From contig CM055096.1 of the NCBI GenBank assembly GCA_029204225.1, positions 129,001-193,000 of the forward strand: DNA of 64,000 bases. The letters are read 5' to 3'. The notes beneath the pieces were generated by a model. The model worked only from the letters and a program-made list of their open reading frames with translations. It ran no database searches and was not told the origin of the DNA. Both the position numbers and the translations under genes were made by a program. This stretch comes from Diphasiastrum complanatum. Taxonomy: Eukaryota > Streptophyta > Lycopodiopsida > Lycopodiales > Lycopodiaceae. This document shows, one piece after another, positions 44,301 to 54,238 of the stretch; within the stretch, counting starts at the first letter, position 1, and the number at the start of each line of letters is the position of its first letter.

Positions 44301-45206
44301 CCTTTCAATGATCATGTAATGCTCACCAATGTAGCTAGTTTTGGTTAAGGATCTTATTGGCAATATAGTTTCCTCCACAACCATTTTCAAGCAATCTTTC
44401 TCTGAATAAAACTTATCATTATGTACATCGTCAACACCAGGGAGAAGATCATCAGCATCAAAATCAATTATATCCGAAAATTCATCAAGCTCTTTGCTCA
44501 AAATACAAAGAGTCTCAGCTTCAGTGAAGTAAAAAAGATCCGATATATCCGATATTGTCAAAAAGAAATTATTATCTATAATATAAGTAGGCAAAGTGAT
44601 CAAAGATTTATCAGAAGAAGAAAGGGTAGTGGGTGTTCTAGGGCCTATAAAGTAGCCCTATTTCGAGCAGGATCAAAATTAGAACAATCATCTAAATGAA
44701 CACTCGTGTCAATAAAAAAGGTATCTATATCTACAATCTTTGACTTTTCAGACTTTGTACCACTAGAAGAAGAAGCTTCAGAAGTGGAGGGCACAAAGTC
44801 CAAATCGTCAGAAATATTTAACAAAAGAAAAAAAATAAAACAAAAGAAATATTCAACAAATCTACATTTCTTATTGTGAATTGGACTCTCATCTACAGAC
44901 TTGAAATCATTATGTAACTTGGTAAACATTTTGTCAAGCTTAGCTTTGTAGATATGCTTGTCGAGTGCCACCTGGTCTTGATAATGAATCATGTCTTTAT
45001 TTTGAGACCTGAATAACAGAGTACTGAGCAGGGACTTAAATCTGAGATATATCCCAGAAAATGCCTCCACACCAGGGCCCTCAGTTATAGAAGATAGAAT
45101 ATAAAGAAAAGAATAAAAAAGAGATTTGAAATAGTCCAACCTATCAGTAATACCAAATTCATTAAAAAAAGAAAGCAAACTGGACTCAAAATTAGACATT
45201 TTAAAC
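44301..45206 (-). pseudogene. Unknown minus-strand gene beside the G-box array
   Basis: Begins with MSNFESSLLSFF at about 45,198, just below a long 5' leader, TATA and CCAAT elements. The first part (to 44,645, about 185 codons) is rich in Phe, Leu, Ser and Lys, with a helical HYQDQVALDKHIYKAKLDKMF and an acidic/Ser region (PSTSEASSSSGTKSEK); it stops at 44,645. A second frame (44,603-44,300) continues with ISDLFYFTEAETLCILSKELDEFSDIIDFD and then runs open into the C7 RNase H tail. A possible A/T-rich intron lies near 44,860-44,815. No domain recognised; the start codon and first 12 codons are also duplicated at about 45,825. Confidence 0.5.
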
Positions 45207-45782
45207 AAAAATAATAGAACTGAAGTTCCAAATATCGCTCTCAGGTGCAAACCCCAAGTCAGGCAAGCACGTCAAGGCAACGTGCGCTCGAGAGAGATAT
45301 TGAAAACTGGAGTATCGGATCCGAACGCAAGAACAACGAGCAGGAAAGAAAAGGAATACGAAACGCACTTGAATGCGATACCGGAGGATGCAGTATCGGA
45401 TCCAGGAGCATAATAGTCAACAAGACGTAGTGAGAGGAAGCGGCACGTTTGAAATCGATATCCGACAAAGCGATCATAAATTTCGTGAAAATTCGAACTG
45501 AAAAAGACCTATTTATATAAAAGAATTTGCACGTGTGGAGGAGTGGCGAAGGAACACGTGTCGACATGTGATTGGCCAAAATAAATGCGCCGTACCTTGA
45601 ATAATTGATCTGACATCTGTCACGTGCAAGAATGACACGCGTCGCTAACGGATTCACGCACGTGTCTCAGCCCATCTGTCCCCATAATTGGGTCATCATT
45701 ATCAAGATGGAATTTCCACGTGGTCTAGTCATCTGACGACACGTGTCTCGGCCATCTTTTCACACGTGCAAAAATTTGTGAA
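45156..45782. promoter_or_regulatory. G-box promoter unit 1
   Basis: Seven CACGTG cores at 45,530, 45,555, 45,621, 45,659, 45,717, 45,740 and 45,763. For the minus strand, GGCCAATCAC (complement of 45,567-45,576) lies upstream of TTTTATATAAATAG (complement of 45,509-45,523), followed by about 300 nt of leader to the ATG near 45,198. CACGTG is the G-box bound by plant bZIP and bHLH factors; actual binding is inference. Confidence 0.7.
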
Positions 45783-46434
45783 AATTCATTAAAAAAAAAC
45801 AAACTGAATTCAAAATTAGACATTTTAAACAAAAATAACAGAACTGAAGTTCCAAATATCACTCTCAGGCGCACACACCAGGTCCGACAAGCACATCAAA
45901 TCAATGTGTGCTTGAGAGAGATATTTGAAGTTGGAGTATCGGATCCGAGCGCAAGGAAAACGAGCAGAAAAGAAAAGGGTTGCGAGACGCGCTCGAGTGC
46001 GATACCGGATGATGCAGTATCGGGTCCAGGCGCATATTAGCCAACAAGATGTAATGAGAGCAAGAGGCACGCTTAAAATCAATATCCGGCAAAGCAATCG
46101 TGAATTTGCGTGAAAATCCAAGCCCAAAAAGACATATTTATAAAAAAAAATTTGCACGTGTGGAGGATTGCCAAAGGAACACGTGTCGACTTGTGATTAG
46201 CCAGATTAAATTTGTCGTACCTAGTATGATTGATCTGACATCTGTCACGTGCGAGAATGACATGCGTCGATTAGGGATTCACACACGTGTCTCAGCCCAC
46301 GTGGCCTCATAATTGCTCATCATTGTCAGTACGGACATTCCACGTGGTCTAATCATCTGACGACACGTGTTTGGGCCATCTTTTCACACGTGCAAAAATT
46401 TCATATATATAAATCCTCGGAATTTTCATTTTTT
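45783..46434. promoter_or_regulatory. G-box promoter unit 2, tandem copy
   Basis: Repeats unit 1 at a period of about 627 bp, including the first codons of the minus gene (ATGTCTAATTTTGA complement near 45,812-45,830). Eight CACGTG cores between 46,150 and 46,392. Its right end carries a plus-strand TATA (TATATATAAAT, 46,404-46,414) that suits the histone-like frame, so the array looks like a bidirectional promoter. Confidence 0.68.
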
Positions 46435-46724
46435 TTTGTAAAATTTTTTGCTTTTAGCTCCCGATATCGCTCTCAAGCCTCGCTCTTTCATCTTTCAAGC
46501 TTCCACCCTCTCACAGTGCGCTTGAGTCCGATACCGCCTGCTGTGCAATATCGCTTTCGAGCACGCATCTCTTTTCTACAAACAATCTCTGTAGATCTTG
46601 TGCTCGATACCGATATTTAGTGCTGGTATCAATCTCAAGCGCCCTTTCATTGCAATTTTTTTTGTTTTGATCCACTTTTGTTTTGTTCAAACTTCTTTTT
46701 GTTAATTTTCTTTTTCCGAGAATG
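46435..46724 (+). promoter_or_regulatory. Leader of the histone-like frame
   Basis: About 290 nt between the TATA at 46,404 and the ATG at 46,725. CGATATCGCTCTCAAGC (46,462) and GAGTCCGATACCGCC (46,525) resemble, in inverted orientation, the leader words of the minus gene (GATACTGCATCCTCCGGTAT and similar), so the two divergent leaders share ancestry. Confidence 0.5.
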
Positions 46725-47650
46725 ATGGCCAGGACCAAATCCACCACCCGTGCCATCACTACTATACAACCATCCCATTTCCGTGTTCTCCTTGGTACTG
46801 GCCGTAGATGTGGCAGGAAGCAGGTTTGGATGAGGAAGATCAGAAAACTCCAGAGATCAATAGAATTGTTGATCCCTAGAGCTCCTTTTGACCGATCTGT
46901 ACGGAATATCACTCTGTCACTTGGGCTGGATGTTCGTTTTGCCATGATAGCCATGCAAGCCTTGCAGGGTGTTGAAGAAGATTTTTTGTCCCAGTTTTTT
47001 GAGGATACTTGTCTTTTGCCAGTGCATGGTAAGCGTGTCACCATCATGCCAAAGGATTTTGTCATTCTCAAAAGGCTTCGGGATAGATATTGGCTATCCC
47101 CAAGAAGGCTGGATCTCAAAGACCAGCTGCTTCCCTTCCTCCTAAACGTATCCCGGCCAAGAGACCCCGTGTCTTCCTGAGCTCTGAGTCAGATGCTGGA
47201 GAATCTGACTCAGATCAAAAATCTTCACCCAGTCCTCCTCCTGTTATTCATCTAGCTACTCTGCAGGTTTCATCACCAAAAGTGTTGATTACCCAAGAGG
47301 AGCTAGACAGAATAATAGAGAAATCTGTAAATATTCTTTCCACTTCTGTTTTTGCTCCTGTGCATAATGTTTTTGTGAGAATTTCATACGATCTAGCCCA
47401 GGTTTTTTTGTATTCTAACCATTATTATCAATACGAGGCCTACCTAGCTAGCAAAATTGATCTTCTCGGCAAATTTTTTGATTTTTTTCTTCCAAATACA
47501 CGTAGAAGCTTTAGATTAGTCCCAAATTTTGAGCCGAGCTAAAAGATAAGACCTTAGAAATTTCAGATGCAATAGTAGAGGCTGGAGTTTCTTTTTTGTA
47601 GAATAGTATTAGTTTCAATTCCCATGGTACAGTTTTTGTAGTTATATATC
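46725..47650 (+). pseudogene. Divergent histone H3 / CENH3-like protein with C-terminal extension
   Basis: The start at 46,725 gives MARTKS, the H3 tail start, with Lys4 kept; another ATG lies just upstream. The tail is short (about 37 residues). The histone fold, residues 38-120, reads RKIRKLQRSIELLIPRAPF (alpha-N/alpha-1), SVRNITLSLGLDVRF, AMQALQGVEEDFLSQFFEDT (alpha-2) and HGKRVTIMPKDFVILKRL (alpha-3). LLIP, VRNIT, the EED of alpha-2 and KDF...RL resemble plant CENH3, but loop 1 has the canonical H3 length. After residue about 123 the coding shifts to another frame (47,087-47,542): a basic/Ser/acidic linker (FLSSESDAGESDSDQK), then a helical region (EELDRIIEKSVNIL, YEAYLASKIDLLGKF), then a further shift to about 47,600. 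The 3' end is cut by copia C4. It would bind DNA in nucleosomes if functional; that is inference. An intronless, frameshifted and truncated retrocopy or captured gene is most likely. Confidence 0.72.
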
Positions 47651-48945
47651 ATCATTCTTCTTGATAGTGCAAGTATCAACATTGAATTTTACATCAAGGC
47701 CATTATCAAGCAATTGGCCAACACTAATAAGATTCTTGGTAAGCTTAGGTACATAAAGAACTTTAGAGAGAGAAAGAACTTTAGAGGATGCAAGCTTCAA
47801 GGGAATGTTCCCTATGCCTTCAATAGGACATTCAAAATCATTTGCAGTGTATATTGATTTCTTGACTCCATCATAAGGTGCAATAGAAGAGAAAGAGTCC
47901 TTGGAGCTACACATATGTGAAGAGGCTGCACTATCAATATACCATAGGCCGTCCTTCTTGAAAGGAGTAGATGAGAAACTAGAGACCACAAGAGATCCCT
48001 CTCCATCACTTGTAACAGTGTCTTCCTTCTCATTGGTAATGTTGGCTTCTTGAGTTGATTCTTTTTCTTGAAGCAATTGGTGGCATAATGACCTTTCTTG
48101 CCACAATAAAAGCACTTGATCTTCTTCTTCTTGAGCTTGGATGATGAAGCATTAGAGGAATCATCTTCCTCCTCATCTTTGTCTTTGGATTTGACTTTTT
48201 CCTTGCTTGAGGATTGTTGATGTTGGTTCTTGCTCCTTCCTTTGTGCTTATCCTTGGCAAAGAGAGCTTTTCCATCATTATGAGTGAGAGAAAGCTTGTC
48301 CATCCTCAAGAGCTTGTACTCTTGTCTTGATTCTTCCGAAATTAGCACACTTTGGAGAGCCTCCAAACTTGGTAGCTCCTCCTTAATGGCATGGGATTGG
48401 ACAAGGTTATTAAATTCACTTCTCAAGCCATTGAGAATGACTTGAACTAGCTCATTTTGATTGATGGAATCACCAATACAAGCAAGTTCTCTATGAATAT
48501 CTTTTACTCTCAAAACATAACTAGATGCACTCTCATCACTCTTTTGGCTACTTTGAAAGATTTGATTCCTAAGAGTGAGAAGCCTAGAGGTATTCTTAGC
48601 CTCATAGATAGTCTTGACACAATCCCAAGCTTCTTTGGCTGTTGTACAAGTACCTATCTCCCTCAATATCTCATTAGAGACATTCATCTTAATGTAGTGG
48701 AGAGCCATCCTAGCTCGCTTTTTGTATTTTTGAACCTCTTGAAGAACTTGTGGTTCTTCTTCAAGGCCAAGAACTATGTCCATCACATCTTGAAGGATCA
48801 AGATGGACTCCATCCTCATTTTCCAAATTGAATAATTTGAAGTGGTCAATCTTTCACTTGGTTCCAACAAGGATAAACCCATTGAAGACATTTGAAGTGA
48901 AGAAAACTCAAATGATGAACAATAAATGTTGCTACACACTCTCAA
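47642..48945 (-). pseudogene. C4 gag and protease
   Basis: Gag from MSSMGLSLLEPSERLT (about 48,891): NYSIWKMRMESILILQDVMD, ARMALHYIKMNVSNEILREI, AKNTSRLLTLRNQIFQ, YVLRVKDIHREL, a Lys/Asp/Glu-rich linker and zinc knuckle CFYCGKKGHYATNC (about 48,111-48,070). A frameshift near 48,060 leads to the protease frame 48,115-47,642: WYIDSAASSHM, where the active-site triad is Asp-Ser-Ala instead of Asp-Ser/Thr-Gly, then LSKVLYVPKLTKNLISVGQL. Truncated before integrase. Confidence 0.9.
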
Positions 48946-49636
48946 TAGGATCCAATAATAGATTACTATCTCCTCCTATGAAAGATCTTGCAACTATTTG
49001 TGAATTGATTCTCACTAGCTATCTCAATCTCTCCAAAACTAGATCTACTTCACATCAAATGATGGAGTATGGGAAAAGTTATGATCCAAAAACTCTTAGC
49101 ACGTGTGAAATACACTAAGAAACCAAATTTGACACAAATACAATGATATTGCATGAAACAAAATGGCTAAGATCTCAAAACAGTGCCTAGATCACATATA
49201 GATGAGATTGGTAAGCATTCAACTGTGATTTTGGATCAAACAAGCAATCTCTTGACCAAACCAAATGTGTCCACCCAGGTCTAGGTGCCCTACCTAACCC
49301 TCTTCAAAAGCTTATAACTTTTGATTGGCACAACCAAATGGAATGAAACTGACTACATCAGAAACTAGACAAAAATAGCTTCAAAACAAGCTATCAAGCA
49401 AGATAAATGAATCAAGCATGAGAGAGGACTTCCAAACTAAAATTGGATGTTCCTCACACGTGTCTGAGCACCTGATTCCTTGCAGTACCAGGTCGGACCC
49501 AATCAATGTCCTTTTGATTTCTTTTGATGCAAGATTGAACAAGATAGCTAGGAAAATGGGCCTTGACAACTTCTAGCTCAAGATTGATGAAAATTTTTCA
49601 CTTAGATGGATCAAAATGCATGGTAACCTAAGGTAG
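48946..49636 (-). other. C4 leader
   Basis: Between primer site and gag. Contains GCACGTGTGAAAT near 49,099 and a segment close to the C3 leader (CTCATATAGATGAG words, TAGGCGCCC/TAGGTGCCC TACCTA near 49,285). No ORF of interest. Confidence 0.5.
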
Positions 49637-49648
49637 GCTCTGATACCA
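49637..49648 (-). promoter_or_regulatory. Primer binding site, initiator tRNA-Met (C4)
   Basis: Plus GCTCTGATACCA; minus TGGTATCAGAGC, the classic copia site, directly abutting the LTR end ...TTCAACA. Confidence 0.95.
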
Positions 49649-50359
49649 TGTTGAATTCCACACGTGTGGATTGTCCACAACATGTACTTGTGATCTCCTA
49701 AGGTGTGTAGATGCACCAAGATCAAGACTAGATTGAGATTCAAGATCAATCTTAGATCCTATGGCAAAAACACACTACTACATGCATTCAATCACTTCCA
49801 ACTCTCACTCACACGTGTGGGAAGTATTCAAAAAATATTCTAAGTAAAAACAAGCTGCTCTCCTTGGGTAGAGAGAGAAAAAGCATCATGAGCTCTCGGG
49901 TAGAGAGAGAAAGCTAGAAATCCAATAACTCACAAAATCCATAAAATCACCAAATCAATTAGCTTCAAAATGAGGAGTACAATGATACTAGTAGATCCAC
50001 GAGCTACCACTATGCTTAACTATGATTGGACCATACTTTTTCACCTCTTGATCCTATTGGACCATTGATCCATGCACCTCTTAATTCTATTGGACTATAT
50101 TCAAGCACACCTCAATTTCCTATTGGACCTCACAAGGTTCCACCTCTAAATCCTATTGGACCTCTTGGAATTCATCAAACAAAAGCTTTACACTTGTCTA
50201 CATTCTAATTGGCACATGTTTAGCTTCTTACTCTATTTTGGCTCAATAGTGGCATTACAAGTGGAAATGCATAATTTGCCATCTATGCCAAATTTATTCC
50301 TATCAACATCCTACACCTAGATGCTTGATGTAAAAAACATAAGACCCCTATATCTAACA
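49649..50359 (-). repeat. C4 5' LTR
   Basis: 711 bp; minus TGTTAGATATAGG...GAATTCAACA. CACACGTGTG at 49,659-49,668 and 49,810-49,819. Aligns with the C3 LTR over its outer ends (GGGGTC near the start). Confidence 0.8.
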
Positions 50360-51165
50360 TAGATAATCTTTTTCAATTCTTCACAAGGCCTTCTACGCCC
50401 TTTTGTCAAATGCACGAATATCGGGTGGAGTTGTAGTTGGTCATTGTTCCACCCCAATGATGATGTCCCACAGCTCCTTTTCCATGAAAATACTTTTCAT
50501 TTTGAATTTCCAAATGTTATAATTGGATACCCCGTCCAATTTAGTACTTCTCCAAGCACGGATTCCCCCAATCCTGCCATTTCACCAAAAATTGCTCCTA
50601 TAACGTCTTAATGAGGCCCAATGACAGGCTTATAGAGCAATTTAGACTAGTCAACTTTAAGGTCTGACCGAAAAAATTTCAGGACCTCCCACTTTTTTTC
50701 CGCCAAATCGGTGTCATCCTTCAAAATGCCCTTCGTCACCAACTCCCAACTACTTGCCCACTAAAATGGTGAAAAGCCTTTTGGCGTGCTCCAAACACTT
50801 TCTCTATGGCAATCTCTCTATTTTCATATATTGTATTTGCAGGGGTACAGTCTTTTCCTGTCCTTTTGGAGAATTTTAGCTTTTGGACGGTTCTAAACGA
50901 AAAAAAGACCCAAAAAATATGTGCCCTTATAGAATATGCACTGTTTATTCACAATGAAGTAAAACTTTTTTTCGATTGAATTTAACCTTTAGGGTCCCTT
51001 TCAGCTTGAAGATTTTTAATGAAATTGAAGGTTACAATGTCCTTCAACTCCCTTCATTGTCCCATTCAAGCTCATCTCCATCATTGAAGACGATCCCATG
51101 GTCCATAAGTGGTTGATCTGTATCGTAAATTCTCACTGAGGCTAATCCAATGATTTAAATCTAAT
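50360..51165 (-). pseudogene. C8: old copia gag fragment
   Basis: On the minus strand near 50,560-50,470 one reads a decayed gag start (NYNIWKFKMKSIFMEK and ELWDIIIGVEQ in one frame), the usual first block of copia gag. Upstream (50,570-51,160) no frame is recognisable; it may be its leader. Stops throughout. Confidence 0.4.
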
Positions 51166-51920
51166 TTGAGTCAGCCATTAGTGGCTTGAATCCCAAGGAT
51201 TTCAGGGCTTGATCTTTCTTCTTGTACCATTGTCGAACTGAGTGCTTCAAACCATAGATACTCCTATGCATTCTACATGCATAGAATTTGAGACATGATC
51301 TGGGAATTGATCCATGTAGACCTCTTCGTCTAACTCACCATGCAAGAAGGTTGTCTTCTCATCCACAATGTGGATCCTGAGGTCATAAGCAGCTGCATAT
51401 GCAAATAGTAATCATAGGGATGAATGCTTCACGATAGGAGAGAAGGTTTCAAAATAATCAATACCTTATCTCTGAGAGAATCCCTTTGCTACAAGTCTTG
51501 TCTTATATTTTGAAACATCTCCATCTAGTCCATACTTTAGCTTGTAAACCCATTTGTATTTTACAGCCTTTCGCGTATCTGGTAATGGCTGCAATGTCCA
51601 TACCTGGTTCTTTCTCATGGATTTCATTTTCTCGTTCATGACTTGGATCCATTTGTCCTTCTCTAGACATTCAATTGCCTCCTCGAAAGTCTGTGGTTTG
51701 CCACTGAATCCACAGAACTCTTCTGATGTGGAAGCAGAGCTACCTGGCACATATCTTGCTCACGCTCTTCGTTGTCTTGTCGATCTTCTAGGAGATCCTC
51801 CTAGAATTGCAATGCCTTTGTCTTTGTCTACTCTACTAGGTCTGGAACCATCTTGGTTTACAGGTACTATAGCAGAAGGCTATCTCTCGAATCTTTCGTC
51901 TTTTGATTCGTCACTTGAAT
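51166..51920 (-). pseudogene. C5 reverse transcriptase, N-terminal half
   Basis: Frame 51,750-51,466: FEEAIECLEKDKWIQVMNEK, MRKNQVWTLQPL, KYKWVYKLKYG and LVAKGFSQR; it then continues with breaks to about 51,170 (LHGELDEEVYMDQ, IYGLKHS-like, KSLGFKPLMAD). It ends just before the YVDD block, which is lost. Confidence 0.82.
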
Positions 51921-51925
51921 GCGAA

Positions 51926-52302
51926 GCATTAGAGGAGTTCTAAATCCAAAAAAGACCCTTTGTAAAGATTTTTTTATTTTTTTTCTCAAATTTTTCTTAC
52001 ACATGGACCAATCAAAACACTCAAATTTGAAATCTACGTAACGTAATTTTTTGAGTCCACATTTTGATTCCATACTAAAAATGGCATAGCTTTTTAGTGG
52101 TAAGTTTAAATTTAGCGAAGTTTGGTGCATTGGAAAGTGCTCAACAAGGGATTTTCAATGATATGTTAGATGACTACTTTTAAGCTACGATTAAAAAGTT
52201 ATGGGAGGTCAAAAGTATTAGTGCTATAATAGTTTCATAATAAAAAGGCATCTTGCACGAATTCTTAAAGGGTCTTTTTGGAACTCAAAACTCCTCTAAT
52301 GC
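51926..52302. mobile_element. MITE-like element in C5
   Basis: 377 bp bounded by inverted repeats of about 35 bp: left GCATTAGAGGAGTTCTAAAT then CCAAAAAAGACCCTTT; right AAAGGGTCTTTTTGG then CTCAAAACTCCTCTAATGC. It interrupts the C5 hinge between integrase and RT at a point where C1 is continuous (GAGTCACTTCGCATTC). No coding capacity. A target-site duplication could not be assigned, because the flanks are palindrome-like and a few bases are missing. Confidence 0.7.
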
Positions 52303-53400
52303 GACTCAAAAATATTCATGTTCATGTTTGTCTTCTGCTCCCTCTGTCACTGGTGGTAGATCATAGTACTGTCTTTCAAGAACTTCATAGATGACAGGAT
52401 CATCATTGGCCATTGTTCTGCTCTCATCAAATCTGATATCTCTGACTGTTTTCACAATGTTTGTGTCTGGCATGTAGACTCTGTAGTATGACGAATTGTT
52501 GTTATATCCTACCAGATATCCCTGTTCAGCTTTCTCATCAAGCTTCTTTCGAAGCTTATCAGGAATATGTGCATAAGCTGCACAGCCAAAGAATCTGATG
52601 TGAGCTAGGTTGGGTTTTCTACTCCACCATAATTCATGTGGTGTACTATGAGGAACGCCAGACTTCTCTGTCCTATTTTGAATGTATGCAACTATAGCTA
52701 ATCTTTTATTCCACAGTACTCTTGGAGCTTTCGAGTAGGTCATCATGCATCTGGCAGCTTCCATTAGGGTCCTATTCTTTCTCTCTGCAACATCGTTGTG
52801 CTGCGGTGTGTAAGCTGCAGTCCTTTTGTGAATGATACCACGATCATTGCAGAAGTCAGTGAAGCGATTCGAGATGTATTCACCACCTTGATCTGTCCTG
52901 ATCTGCTTCACTTTGTTGCCAGTGTATCTCTCTGCCCAATCACATACTCTATAAATTTGTCAAATGCTTTTGATTTATTTTGAATAAAATACACTCTAAC
53001 AAATTTACTATAGTCATCAATGAAGGTAATGTAATATTTTGAGCCTCCTACTGAGATCACATTGAAAGGCCCACAGATGTCAGAATGCACTAACTCCAGA
53101 ATTTTGGTCGTTTTGTAGGACTCCTTGACAAATGGAGTGCGTGACATATTACCCTTCAGACATGCATCACAGGTGCTCGAATTGTTCGCATTCGAGATGT
53201 TGACCCCTATTATTGCTCCATGATGGTTTGCTTGGTAAAGTGCCATTGAATTCATATGACATAGTCTTCTGTGCCATAGAGTGTTTGGTGAATCATCATG
53301 AGTCTGATGCACTTGATCTGCAGGCAAGCGTACCTTTAGGTGATATAGATTATCTTTTCTTTTGTCTTGAGTCACCTTTTAGTATCAGCGAGGTCTTAAC
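52303..53400 (-). pseudogene. C5 pre-integrase and integrase
   Basis: 53,375-52,908: DNLYHLKVRLPADQV, LWHRRLCHMNSM, CDACLKGN, HSDICGPF (first Asp) and YFIQNKSKAFDKF; 52,911-52,306: RTDQGGEYISNRF (second Asp), AAYTPQHNDVAERKNRT (catalytic Glu), GYLVGYNNNSSYYRVYMPD. All three acidic residues are present. One frameshift near 52,910 divides the two frames. The best-preserved integrase in the window. Confidence 0.92.
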
Positions 53401-53480
53401 TTTCCATGCTAGAAAGTTAGATCCTGATGAATCCAGAACTGTATAGATCTTGGATTGTATGCTTTGATTGAAGCCATTGC
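53376..53480 (-). pseudogene. C5 gag remnant
   Basis: A short start MASIKAYNPRSIQ (about 53,474) with fragments of the first gag block (NFLAWKVKTSLIL in another frame) is joined directly to the pre-integrase domain at about 53,375. Most of gag and the protease are deleted. Confidence 0.55.
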
Positions 53481-53576
53481 TTTTGAATTTGTATTCACTT
53501 GTTGATGGTTGATTGTTTGAATGCTTAGCCCCTTAGATCTGATAGCTCTTGGCTATGTTAGATTATGACAAGGTTG

Positions 53577-53588
53577 GCTCTGATACCA
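53577..53588 (-). promoter_or_regulatory. Primer binding site, initiator tRNA-Met (C5)
   Basis: Plus GCTCTGATACCA; 4 bp from the LTR edge at 53,593. Confidence 0.93.
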
Positions 53589-53592
53589 CTAA

Positions 53593-54238
53593 TGCGAAAA
53601 ATGCACTCAAAAAATGCAAATTCCAGCCAGAACTCTGGTGACAAACTGATAAAATTAAATCACAAACAATTCACAAAACTTTTTACGAAACTCAAATTAT
53701 TTCTGTTCGAGTTGGATCAATCAGACTATGTAGCATAATGAAACGAAACAAGGCAAAATCTAGAAGAAAACGAAACAAAGCAAAGCAAAACAAAACTTAA
53801 ATGAGCTCTAACATTGATTCATGCTGGAAGCAAAGAGATCATGAAATGACATGAAACGAAACGAAGCGAAAGAGTTCGCGACAAGATCAATCAAGCTCTA
53901 CAATGAGGTGAGATGAGACAAGACGAACCGAGACAAGACGAGATGAAACAAGACGAAAAAAAACGAAACGAAACGAAACTAGATGACTGCTTTACCCTTA
54001 TGGCCAAGTGATCGCGAAGCGAAGCGAGGCAAAACACGAAACGAAAGGATTCGCGAACAAGATCAGTTCGTTGGGAATTCATATATGATCGTTGGTCACT
54101 GCCGGCTATATCATTCCTACAATCCTTCAGAGAGTAGTCGGACACTGCTGATCTACGTTAACAAATCAATATAGCATTCAACAATATCAAACCAAAGTGC
54201 AAAATTGAATGAGCAAGTGAATCAGACACACGAATATA
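53593..54238 (-). repeat. C5 5' LTR, truncated
   Basis: Matches the last about 640 bp of the C1 LTR in inverted orientation, including the TTTCG-type tract (53,740-53,990). U3 is missing: at 54,238 it joins the C3 integrase region (SHKKPFSKSSIKA). Confidence 0.8.

Larger units (their letters stand above)
47643..50359 (-). mobile_element. C4: Ty1/copia, 5' half
   Basis: 5' LTR (49,649-50,359), initiator-Met primer site (49,637-49,648), leader, gag and protease. Integrase, RT and RNase H are missing: the sequence ends at 47,643 against the histone-like locus. Close relative of C3. Confidence 0.85.
51166..54238 (-). mobile_element. C5: Ty1/copia of the C1 family, internally deleted
   Basis: 5' LTR truncated at 54,238, initiator-Met primer site, tiny gag remnant, integrase, and RT broken off at about 51,166. 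Homology to C1 is high along the integrase and RT. It contains a 377-bp MITE-like insertion. Its LTR end is joined to C3 in the middle of the C3 integrase region. Confidence 0.85.

Noticed and set aside
45259-46157. Minus ORFs within the promoter units
   Set aside because: They lie upstream of the minus gene start, contain TATA and G-box elements and have no domain; best read as leader and promoter.
46725-47095. Ordinary replication-type histone H3 gene
   Set aside because: The tail is too short and the core too divergent; only part of the fold residues match canonical H3.
46511-47119. 202-codon minus ORF opposite the histone-like frame
   Set aside because: Antisense shadow: the plus frame has clear H3 motifs.
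48457-49118. Plus ORFs across C4 gag and leader
   Set aside because: Antisense to a recognisable copia gag.
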